A DNA stretch of 64,000 nucleotides, taken from NCBI GenBank assembly GCA_036768485.1, contig JAVLUZ010000771.1:248001-312000 (forward strand), read 5' to 3'. The position numbers and the translations under genes are program-made. The notes beneath the pieces were generated by a model. It was not told the DNA's origin. It saw nothing but the letters and a program-made list of their open reading frames with translations, and searched no databases. Positions 54,911 to 64,000 of the stretch are shown piece after piece; position 1 is the first letter of the stretch; each line of letters starts with the position of its first letter. The DNA comes from Mermis nigrescens. Lineage: Eukaryota; Nematoda; Enoplea; Mermithida; Mermithidae.

Positions 54911-56063
54911 TGGTTTGCGGAAGATTCGCCTTCGACAATTCGCCCCAACATTTCGCCTCCGACATTTTGCCCCGAGGTACTTTTCACAACGGAACTTTCG
55001 CCCCTCCTCATACATTTCGCCCCTCGGATGTTTCGTTCCCAAACATTTCGCCCCTCGTTTGTTTCCCAAACATATTGCCCCCTCGGATGTTTCGTTCCCA
55101 AACATTTCGTAGGACGTTTCGCCTTCATCATTTATTGGTGTGCGATAAATAGGAGTTTGCATAAACTTTAACAGTGCTGAAATTCGGAAGAGACTAATAC
55201 ACTATGCCTGTCAAATAGTTGATCAAGTTTTAATTGTCAACGTCTCCCATACATGCACTTACGGGTGAAAGTACGATTCCCTACTGAAGGGACTGTCAGC
55301 CAGATACTGTTTAGTGATTAGAGCTGACGGAACATTTTCTCCATCATTTTTGAGGACAAAAGCAGTATTAATGTCAAAACTATTCCGGCACTTTGTTCCG
55401 GATTAACACTTTAATTTGCTTTTTTCCAAAAATCGCCCGGAATTGATCAATGTCTATAGTTTTTAGTGTTAAAAGCGATGTAATGCAGTCAAATGAACTA
55501 AAAATGCTTTCGAAACTGCGGTACTACAACGAAAATACGTTTATATGCTATTTCGACCATTTTCGTCGTCTGAATAGCAAAACAATCGTGAACACTAAGA
55601 ATGTTGGTTTGATATCTGGGATTTACTTCCCCTACCGGCCCTGACCGTGTGCATCATAATATTTGTCTTTGGTGTATTATTTTACTAGTCGGCCCGGCTT
55701 ATTCATAGTGCAAAATGTTAAATGGGCAAGTTACCTTCAGATTTTCAAAATTTCACGAATCTTTTATTATTTAGTTTTATATAAATCATTAACTTTAAGA
55801 TAGAAAACCAAAACGACCATTAGGCCCTGAATTTGGGCATTGTCCACGCCTGATGCAAAATCCCCTTCACTGCATAGCAGTAAATGCTGGGGGCGAAATA
55901 TCCGAGAAGCAAAATGTTTAAGGACGAAATATCCGAGGGGCAAAATATGTGGGGGCGAAAGTTTCGGGCGCGAAGTATACCTGGAGGCGAAATGTCGGGG
56001 GCGAAACATCGGGGGCAAAACGTTGGGGGCGAAATGTCGGAGGCGAAACTTCCGGATGCCATA
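54911..56063. mobile_element. Second foldback element with GGGGCGAAA arms
   Basis: The left arm (54921-55125) is an array of TTTCGCCCCTCGGATGTTTC-type units; the right arm (55890-56050) is inverted (GGGGGCGAAATGTCGG). The outer ends are GCGGAAGATTCGCC and GGCGAAACTTCCGGATGCC. It shares a CAGTGCTGAAATTCGG stretch inside the left arm with the element at 31303-32205 (CAGCGCCAAAATTCGG). No autonomous transposase is visible. The open frames across the arms are repeat artefacts. Confidence 0.8.
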
Positions 56064-56695
56064 AAAAATAAACAAAATCTATTTTTTATTGCTTCTTTTC
56101 AAGAGAGTTTAGATTTCATGTCTCCCAGCCCAGAATAAGAGTTTCAATTTTTCTTTACGCAATTCATCTGTCTTTCCCAATTTTCCAACGATGATGAATG
56201 AGAAATGGTTGTGAAATTCGACATTTAGGATTATAATTTTCAAGTCCTATTCGATTACGTTCATGTACTTAATCATGATTCGAAACTTCTGGAGATCTTG
56301 GCTAGCATGAGTGCTCGAAATAGAATTTCAAACATAAAAAATTGACTTCGTTAAAATATTATACCCAAGCCACGCTGAACACAAAATGCTTGAATGTATG
56401 ACTTAAAAATCTCAAAACACGGTGAATAAAATATGGTTAAAAAATTAGCAAGTAAGACACCAATTGAAGATATTTTCATTAATTTCGCGTTATTCGTTGA
56501 GTTTATAGAAACGCGTTATGGTCGCTAGTGCTGCTTTTCTCAAATGTGCTATATTTTTCTAAATAAAAAAGTATGATGATTTCCAATTTTTCATTTTACA
56601 CGCTGCTGCTAGCTTGCAGATTCTTCTGGGCAATTTAATCTGATCTATTTTAATCATAGGTACTTAGCGCTTTAGCGCATATCTATAATATATTC

Positions 56696-56800
56696 GGTGA
56701 TTGTGTCTCAAAAGCACCACCAGTCCCAACAGCCCCACCGTCCAAACAGCCCCACCAATAATCCTAACTGCCCCACAAGTCCCAAAAGCCCCACCAAACT
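56696..56800. repeat. Single arm of the TCCCACC-type foldback element
   Basis: TGATTGTGTCTCAAAAGCAC followed by CAGTCCCAACAGCCCCACC units matches the left end of the element at 20761-22127. No opposite arm is present, so the copy is truncated. A short palindrome (TAGCGCTTTAGCGC) lies just upstream, at 56663-56679. Confidence 0.65.
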
Positions 56801-56879
56801 AAGATATTCAGAGACAGATGCTGCAAACAAAGCGACAAAATCATATTTTTACATAAAAATTCAGTTAGAACCTATATTT

Positions 56880-57372
56880 AACTGGCGGATTCAGAAAGGG
56901 CGAGGAGGGGGGGCGGCCGCCCCCTGTGGTCGAAAAATATTCGAGCTCGATGAAGAAGTGTGTATTTTTTGATGATACTTATTTTTAACATGTTTTTTCG
57001 AATTTTACCGGCGCTTCGCGCCGAGCTAGTACTCATTAATGACGTTTACTCAGTCAATCTAAAATTCACGTCAGAAGATTGTATTTTGTACAGAACAAAT
57101 ATTTTGTAGTTCTTACAATAATTTCTCGAGTGTTTTTTTCGGCGATTTGTGTTGATTTCTGCATTGATTTTGCGAGTTTTTCATCAAAGCAACTTTGACA
57201 AATTTCGAAAATTTTCATTTTTTTGCATTAGAAATAATTCTGTCCATCAAAAGACAGCAAAAGACCGGTACTTAAGGTATAATATACGAATTTTTGGAAA
57301 ATCTTAAACGCTTTTAGGAAAATGTTGGGTTCCGCCACCCTATCAGAAAATCCTGAATCCGACACTGCTGTA
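56880..57372. mobile_element. MITE with TGGCGGATTCAG ends, copy 1
   Basis: Starts TGGCGGATTCAGAAAGGGCG and ends with the inverse type (CAGAAAATCCTGAATCCGAC). It contains a GGGGCGGCCGCCCC block, GGCGCTTCGCGCCG, and CTCGAGTGTTTTTTTCGGCG. About 490 bp and noncoding. A second copy is at 58686-59177. Confidence 0.8.
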
Positions 57373-58685
57373 TCTTACATATAAACTGAAGTAGGTATCT
57401 ACTATAATCATTCATTTCAAGAGCTGTTTTTTCAATAATTACGAAAAAATTTGTGTTATACAAAGATGCATGAGATAACCACAATAATGCTTTATGGCAT
57501 ACAAAATGTTTGACTTTTAAAAATCTTGTTCTCGATTTTTGTTGCAGTCAATCACAAATTTTTCGGAAGTCGTCTTACTTTAGTAACAAATTGCATGTAT
57601 AACTAATTGAGTGTGGCATACACTTTATGTTTCGAAGGTTCTCTGCTGGAAGAAGTAAATTTAGCACTGGTATCTTATTTTTTGCGAAACTTCTGAATAT
57701 TTCGTGCCTGATTTTTTTAGCTTTCAGTATGGCAAGTGCACGGAAATAAATGACCGAAACTGTAACTGCATCTGAACTTTGCCAATTCTGAACACGCCAT
57801 TTTGCGCGTCGTAATGGATTTTGGAATTCATTTTTGCCTATGAAAAAGTAGGGATCTGCGTACCTGTGGAAAATTCTAGATTCGTCACTTTAATACTGAT
57901 AGTTATATCACTTTGATCAAAGTCGATATAAAAACCTACCTACTTATTCCGACTGAACCTAGACTGAATAAATTTCTAAGATGTGATAGCCAGAGTTATT
58001 GATCTATATGAAGGGACGTACCTATCTAAAACGTAAAAACTGATCAGCGATAACAGCAATGCCATATGCGGATTTAAGGGGCGGCTGCCTTCATTGGCCA
58101 GAAATAATTGGCGAGATAAAGAATGGATGTATAATTTGCAGTGAATTTTGGCCTTCGGTGATCATAATTTCTCAAATTTTTCAATGACATTTATTTATTT
58201 TCCTGGCGGCTCGAAAGTCAAATTTTTGCCCAGAAAATGAGTTTTTAAAACGATTTCAAGTGCATACACAACAATCTTCAGCATAGGTTTTTCTATTTTC
58301 AAGCATAAAAATTTTCGACATCCCATTACAAATGCTACAAATGATATTCCGCTTTAATTTAACAATTTTCCGGCGCTTTGCGCTAGATTTTCAATAAAAT
58401 CAAAGAAATTTAATGATTTATTTGAGCGCAATTGCCAAAAATTTTAAAATTTCCAAAAAATTGCGTAGAAAGTGATTTTAAAGAAAAGTTGACAACATAA
58501 AACGCCAAAAAACAAAAAAACACCATTTCGCACATGAAAGGCAAATTTTGAGACATAATTTTGACTGTTTCTGGCAAGGGTGTTGCCGGGGGTGGCGCAC
58601 AGGAGACACGTGTCCCCTCCGAAACCAAATCAAGAAATTTGTTTATAGAATTAAATACGAAAAAGCAAAAACATTTCAGCGCTTT
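57373..58685. other. AT-rich region without recognisable genes
   Basis: It holds one GGCGCTTTGCGCTAGATT hairpin (58371-58388) and sequences resembling repeat edges. I saw no exon with matched splice sites. Confidence 0.35.
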
Positions 58686-59177
58686 GCGCCATTGGCAGAT
58701 TCAGAAGGGGGCCGTGAGGGGCGGCCTGGCCGCCGTCGTCAACAATATTTGTACGCAATGCAGAGTGTATTTTCTTGATGATTTTAGTAATTTTTATCGT
58801 GATTTTTTAAATTTTCCGGCGCCTCACGCTGGAATAGCACTCATTAATGACAGTTACGGACTCTCTTGGCGCTCTAAAAAAAAGTTAAATACATGTCAGA
58901 AGAGTAGTTTTTGTACAAAACAAAGCTTTTATAGCTCCTAAAATGATTCCTCGAGTGTTTTTTTCGGCGATTTGTGTCGATTTCTGCATTAATTTTGTGA
59001 ATTTTTCTTAATTTGTGAACTAAATTTCCTATTTTTTGCATCAGAAATAATTGCCTATCAAAAGACGGAAAAATGGTATTTTGAGCATAATATATGAATT
59101 TTTGGACAATTTTCGACGCATTTAGGAAAATTTTGGGCTACGCTTCTTTTCAAAAAATCCTGGATCCGCCACTGCTT
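58686..59177. mobile_element. MITE with TGGCGGATTCAG ends, copy 2
   Basis: Starts TGGCAGATTCAGAAGGGGGC and ends AATCCTGGATCCGCCACTGC. The whole length aligns by eye with 56880-57372, including CTCGAGTGTTTTTTTCGGCG and ATTTCTGCATTAATTTTGTG. A partial end of the same kind may lie at 60715-60765 (ATTCTACATCCGCCAATG). Confidence 0.8.
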
Positions 59178-59729
59178 TGCGCCGATATTACTATGCTTTT
59201 GTTCGCTCATTTTGCTTTTGAAACAACTCCGAATATATGATTATTATCCATTTGTTTGCCAAAGAAATTCTTCCGAATTTTGATGCATTTTCTAATATCG
59301 GAAATCCTAAAAAAGTATTTGTGGTGACGACAAACTCCCCGAATTCTGTGCTACACATAAATTGGATTTTTTAATGCATTTTTGGTGTCAAAAGCTTCAA
59401 GGCGTTTCGCGATAATTAAATCAATTAACATATCTCGGTTTCACAATTTCCAGAATTCTTACGAATGCGAGTATTTTAATGCATTTTCTACTGCTAAATC
59501 TCCAAAATTTTTACTTGAAAATATTGGCCGTTTCCGATGGATTTGATCATTTCTTAAACAATTTCTCCCTTCGAAATCTCCAAAAATTTATGTATTTTAT
59601 TTTCTAGTTTGCAGCATTTTCTATTTTATAATCTCCAAATTTTCGCGTTTCATACGAAGCGGAATTAAGGAATTGGGCATGTCTGGCGGTTTTGATCCTC
59701 TTAATGAATTTTCTCAGAAAGCTGATGTT

Positions 59730-59898
59730 TATAGTCTGTTTCACACAAGTTTGGGCATACATTTTAGAACTAACCCGACAACAAGCTGACTGATTGCGAT
59801 TATAACATTGATCTGATATATAATTATCGTAATCTGACGGCACACTGTCAATAAAAATCCTTAAAATGTATGCCCAAACTTAAGTGAAATGAAGTATA
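59730..59898. mobile_element. Short TA-flanked MITE, inverted copy
   Basis: TATAGTCTGTTTCACACAAG and TTGGGCATACATTTTAGAAC at the left; ATGTATGCCCAAACTTAAGT then GAAATGAAGTATAG at the right. The core TGCGATTATAACATTGATCT is inverted relative to the copies at 24978 and 42198. Confidence 0.8.
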
Positions 59899-60245
59899 GT
59901 AATGCGGATTTGATTATTTTATGTGTTTAGAGTGCCTATGCAGAATCTATACATCTTTTGTGTAGCTCGACAAATTTCAAATAGCCTTGCAGCAGAATAA
60001 CAAAAATTTTAAAGTATTTTGATTGCTGTGAGGTGCTTTTTTTATTCGGAAGCTTTTTCAGTAATTTTTTTGAAGGCTACATTATGCCTAACTAGGTGAT
60101 TTACTGTAACTCGACAGAAAAGTTGAATTGGGGCTAGCGACCACCAATATTTTGTTTTTAGTGCACTAAACCGTCCATATAGACTTAATTCAAGCATCTA
60201 AACAGTGCTGTGTGTGGCATACCATAGTAAGTGCGCTAAATGAAA

Positions 60246-60317
60246 ATCTTGCAGCAGGAATCGAACTCGTGTTGCTTCGACGACAATCAGACGTTCTACC
60301 ACTTCGCTAAGCGGGAC
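60246..60317 (-). pseudogene. tRNA-like sequence with intact A and B boxes, degenerate stems
   Basis: On the minus strand, TAGCGAAGTGGTAGAACG matches the A box and GAGTTCGATTCC matches the B box, at tRNA-like spacing. The presumed anticodon loop is TTGTCGT (GTC, Asp). The D, anticodon and acceptor stems pair poorly, so this is a tRNA pseudogene or the head of a SINE rather than a working tRNA. Confidence 0.45.
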
Positions 60318-60852
60318 TTTTCGGCGATATTTGAAATGCTAGTTTATTGTGTTTAACGGTCGATTTATGACAAGCTGAATGCGCGAATTTCATCCGCATA
60401 TTGCATGATCTGCTGAAAGACGAGAATAAATTATGCCGTAAGAAATTTTATTCAAATACCCTTCCTTCCTATGTAGCTACAGTGATCTCTAAATGACCTA
60501 CAGTAAGTAGGGAAGATAGAGTTACAGTAGCCTCGGAAAGGATTTGCTGAAAAAGCTTTCGGATAAATGAAACGGACAATAAGTTCTCCGCACGATAATG
60601 TGCAAATATAGTACAATAGATAAATAGCAAAAACGCACCTAAATACTCGGGAAACGTTAGACAGATTTTGTTTGCCCCTTCGAACCAGAATCCTCGCTAC
60701 GCCTCCGACTTTCGAAAAAACTGAGGTACCGCCCTCCTTGGATAAATTCTACATCCGCCAATGAGCAATTCACAACAGCGTTTAATTCACAATAGAAACA
60801 GGACGCAAAACCCGTTCTGAGATAACAACCTTGTGCGCTTCAACTTTTGCAG

Positions 60853-61012
60853 GTCGCATGACGAAGGCGGTTTTTGCATGCACAGTTGGACGCTGTGCCA
60901 TCCGATGCAGTAACGACTGCATGAAACTTTTTCACAAGCCATTTGCTTATTTCGCCGATGACAATAATGCTCGAAATTTGTTATTTCTGCCGTTATATTT
61001 GCTATGCGTTAG
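60853..61012 (+). CDS. Exon of an unidentified cysteine-containing, possibly membrane-associated protein
   Basis: A strong acceptor (CAACTTTTGCAG) and a strong donor (GCGTTAG|GTAAGC) bound 160 bases; phase 1 in, phase 2 out, and only that frame is open. It reads RMTKAVFACTVGRCAIRCSN, then DCMKLFHKPFAYFADDNNAR and NLLFLPLYLLCV. Five cysteines lie in the first half and a hydrophobic run (LLFLPLYLLCV) at the end could start a membrane segment. The ATG at 60858 could be a start if 60853-60857 is 5'UTR. No partner exon was found before or after, and I do not recognise the family. Confidence 0.55.
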
Positions 61013-61157
61013 GTAAGCACTTATTGTACATAATGTTGGTATGTACAGTTTCGCGACGTTTAGGCTGATCCAACCAGGCTTAAACCAGTTCAAAGCAGGC
61101 GCGGGTTTGAGAGGTGGGATCCGGTATCCCCCTCGTCGGCCCAAGGTGGTTGACGCT

Positions 61158-61418
61158 CATACATGGACAGCAACAAAATTCTGGGGGTGCACGATTTTTC
61201 AAAGCTAAAAAAAGGCAATAAAAATGGTGGTAATGCGAAAAAACACCTTTTTCAACGTTTCTCATCGAGCACTATACATTGGCATCAAAAATTGCGAAAA
61301 AAAGCAGAAAAAAATTTAAAAAAATTGAATTCCGGGGGTATTTTGATTTCTGGGGGGGGGGAATTTTGGTTCCTCGGGGGGGGGTGCATGCTCCCAAACC
61401 CCTCCACGCCCAGGTGTG
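61158..61418 (+). repeat. Dispersed repeat family 1 copy
   Basis: From CATACATGGACAGCAACAAA to CACGCCCAGGTGTG, with GAGCACTATACATTGGCATC inside and two poly-G runs. Confidence 0.75.
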
Positions 61419-61622
61419 TTGACGCTGGATATGTATTTTCTAGCGTTTTTGACCATCATCGATCGTAATTTTGCGGATAACACCTGGATACGGTTTGATT
61501 ATATTCAGGCTGGTCTGAATCATCTTAAAGCAAGCGCGGATTCGGAGGGGTGGGGATAGGTTATCCCTTTTGTCGGCCCAGATAGTTGGACCGAATCAGT
61601 ATTTTTTAGCAATTTTCAAGCA

Positions 61623-62010
61623 TCATCGGCATACCTGGGCGTGGGGGGTTTGGGAGGAAATATGCATCTCCCAGAAACCAAAATACCACCCAGAAACCAA
61701 AATAACCCCAGAATTCAATTTTTGAAATTTTTTGTCTTTTCGCAATTTTTTGATGCCAATGGATAGTGCTAGATGAGAAACGTTGAAAAGTGGTGTTTTT
61801 TCGCCATACCACTATTTTTAAGGCTTTTTTTACCGTAGGAAAAAACTTGCACACCCCCCAGAACCTTGGTGCCGACCACCTATGATCATCGGCCATGTAT
61901 TACGGATTTTTTGCGCTTCGCGCCTGATGCCTATTAGGAATTCTTCATTTTTCCGCCTTTATAACACTGACTTTTAAGCGATAAAAAAGCAATTAAAACA
62001 ATTTCCTATC
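61623..62010 (-). repeat. Inverted copy of the family 1 segment inside the 40829-42176 element
   Basis: Family 1 itself covers 61623-61888 on the minus strand. The match to 41735-41855 continues through CACCTATGATCATCGGCCAT, TTGCGCTTCGCGCCTGATGC and TAGGAATTCTTCATTTTTCC to TTAAGCGATAAAAAAGCAAT. It is a fragment of the same transposon, without its ends. Confidence 0.75.
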
Positions 62011-62084
62011 ATTCTTTAGCGGAAATTCTAAAACTTCTTTCTGAAGCGTTCGTTTGTTTAGTATTTTTAAAACAAATTATTTCC

Positions 62085-62335
62085 TGAAAATTCGCTAGCT
62101 TCGGGTTAACAAACTAAAAATCCTACTGTATTAGTGAAATTTTTTCTAGCATTTTCAAAAGAAATTATTTTTTGAATTTACACTACCTTCAGATTCACAA
62201 ATTAAAAAAACCTATTGTATTAACAGTTAAATTTTTTTCTGGTATCTTTGAAAGATTTTTTGAATTTTTCACTAGCTTAGGTTTACAAATTAGAAAATCT
62301 ATTGTTTTTACAGTGAAATTTTTCAGTATTTTTTA
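62085..62335. repeat. Tandem repeat of about 85 bp, nearly three copies
   Basis: Units contain TTCACTAGCTTAGGTTTACA-type and AAATCTATTGTTTTTACAGT-type stretches, diverged between copies. Confidence 0.7.
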
Positions 62336-63209
62336 AATTTTGTATCAAAATGATTTTGTCTGCTAGAAATCAATGCTGAAACATACTCTAACAAAATTGA
62401 ATGTTCCTATATTTATCGTGGGCGGGTTCAAGCCAAGAATTACTATAAACGGAGGAAGGGGGTATCTAAATTACTTGTTTATGTACATTCTGTGAAATAT
62501 TGAAGTGCGCGTTAACAACTCGTATCTTCCAAAGTAAGATTTATAGAAAAAATATTTAGAGATATTTCTTTCCATCTGCTTTTTTCTATAATTCGTTCCG
62601 ATAAACGCTTTATGTATACATGATACGATTCAAGCACGTAGCTTTGGGGGATCGGGAGGACTAGTCCCCGCAATATTTTGAAAATACGTATATTTTTGTA
62701 AGGATCCCCAAAGGTAAAAAAACTGAAAATTTTTGAAGCGCAATTAAAAGACTGTCTGAATAGATTTTAGCACAGTTTTCAACTAATAAGACTATTAAAA
62801 TTTTTGGGCGTTTCGCGCCAGATTAATTCTTTTTGTATAACTTTTGTCTTTTGATAGCCCAAATTTGAGTAAGACATGTTGAATATATCGAAATTTCTAG
62901 GACGTTTTGCACAAATCATACATTTTTAAGATTTCTCTCCTTTGTAATGTACGTACCTACCAGAATTGAATATAAAACAAGTTGAACAATTTTCAGTAGG
63001 GTCAAATGTTTAGAAATCATTCTGCGTGATCATTTCTTTACAACATATGTTTTGAATATGATTAAAATCAAGTCAATTTTTTTAGCTTTTCTGAAAAACT
63101 TTCATACACCAGTCCAGACATAGAGCTTCTTGAGAAACGCTTAAAAACACCATTATTTATGCATGTCTACACGTAGTTGTTGAGACTGACTTCATAATTT
63201 TAGTGAGTC

Positions 63210-63345
63210 AACGACAAAACGTCCCCGTTGCGACAAAACGTCCTCTACGACAAAACGTCCCCAAAGAAAACGTCCCTAGCAAAACATCCCTACAGTAACA
63301 AAACGTCCGTGCAAAATGTCACTGCGACAAAATGTTCTATTAGCA
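63210..63345. repeat. Minisatellite of CGACAAAACGTCCC units
   Basis: About nine imperfect units of 12-17 bp (GCGACAAAACGTCCTCTA and similar). It resembles one arm of the foldback elements in structure but has its own sequence. No inverted partner is seen before the window ends. Confidence 0.85.
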
Positions 63346-63599
63346 CTAGCAGATCCAGGAAAAAATTTTTGGGGGGGCGGTCCGAAAATTTGAAGTCAGA
63401 TATCTTGAGGACTATTAGGAGATACGCAAAAATAAAGGCAGTTTTGAGCGTATCTCGGCGAGCTCTAAACGATGGTGAAGACAAATTTCAAAATAAGATT
63501 TCAAAAATTTTTCACCTTACTCAATATTGATATGCAGGGAATTGATCATTTAAGCTATCTGCACAACCAATTTCTTATAATGCAATTCACGAGTGATTT

Positions 63600-64000
63600 C
63601 TTATCTCCTGTCTTTGTATTTAATCATTGTGCTTTACAGAGAAAGCTTATACAGATAATAAATAATTCGGCGCGAAGCGCCGTAAAAATTGACATATTCT
63701 GCAAGTCTAGCTCAAATTTGAGCTGTTTTGAGCGGGCTGTAAGACAAGAAACATAGATAAACAATAAATCCGGGGCGAAGCAGAGGATAAAAATTTCATG
63801 TTCTCTATGTCTTAACTCAAATTTGAGCTGTTTTGAATGAGCTAGAAAACAAAAACTATAGCAGAACAAAGAATCCAGTGCACAGCGCTGGAAAGAAATT
63901 GACATGCTCTCTATGTCTAACTCAGATTTGAGCGATTTTTAGCGTTTAGAGGACAAAACCATACATAAACAATGAATCCGACGCGAAGCGCCGGAAATTT
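63600..64000. repeat. Tandem repeat of about 105 bp with a GC hairpin, running off the window
   Basis: At least four units, with hairpin positions near 63669, 63770, 63880 and 63973. Each has AATCC(G/A)GnGCGAAGCGCCGG, TTGACATGCTCTATGTCT-like and CTCAAATTTGAGCTGTTTTG blocks. The array probably continues past base 64000. The frames in it are repeat artefacts. Confidence 0.85.

Overview
This is a piece of an invertebrate animal genome. It is AT-rich and full of repeats, and its genes are broken into many short exons with GT-AG introns of a few hundred bases to about 5 kb. T-rich acceptors of the TTTCAG type, and the absence of anything prokaryotic, fit a metazoan. A nematode outside the compact Caenorhabditis type is my guess, but the window does not prove it. 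Most open reading frames over 60 codons are chance frames in repeats or shadows. The real coding signal lies in exons of 70 to 340 bases, which I found by matching splice sites, phase and protein similarity.

Two genes are identified with high confidence. On the minus strand (27436 down to 19949) is an eight-exon gene for 3-hydroxyanthranilate 3,4-dioxygenase, the cupin iron enzyme of the kynurenine/NAD pathway, with its metal and substrate residues intact. On the plus strand (34850 to 53511) is an eleven-exon heat shock transcription factor with complete DNA-binding and trimerisation domains. The left end (776-7808, minus) holds the first three coding exons of a glutamine-rich, regulatory-looking protein whose remainder lies outside the window. 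Single exons of unidentified genes are supported by splice sites at 10606-10727 (+), 13668-13759 (-) and 60853-61012 (+). A possible pair sits at 8524-9737 (-).

Layout: 1-8 kb, the glutamine-rich gene, with a 0.4-kb triplet microsatellite in its first intron; 8-19 kb, mostly repeats with isolated exons; 20-27.4 kb, HAAO, whose sixth intron holds a minisatellite-armed foldback element and a second inverted minisatellite; 29-33 kb, copy A of a 4-kb composite repeat; 34.8-53.5 kb, HSF, whose long introns 6 and 10 hold two nested transposon systems and copy B of the composite repeat; 54-64 kb, repeats, MITEs and tandem arrays with one convincing exon and a degenerate tRNA-like sequence.

The genes show no sign of functional linkage. 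The most unusual feature is the repeat population. Several sequence-unrelated elements have terminal inverted repeats made of minisatellite arrays, and some are flanked by clear target-site duplications: 8 bp at 20753/22128, 9 bp at 40820/42177, and TA at 31301/32206. The last has a matching empty site in the other copy of its host repeat. A 1.1-kb hAT-like MITE with an 8-bp duplication is nested inside a GC-palindromic element.
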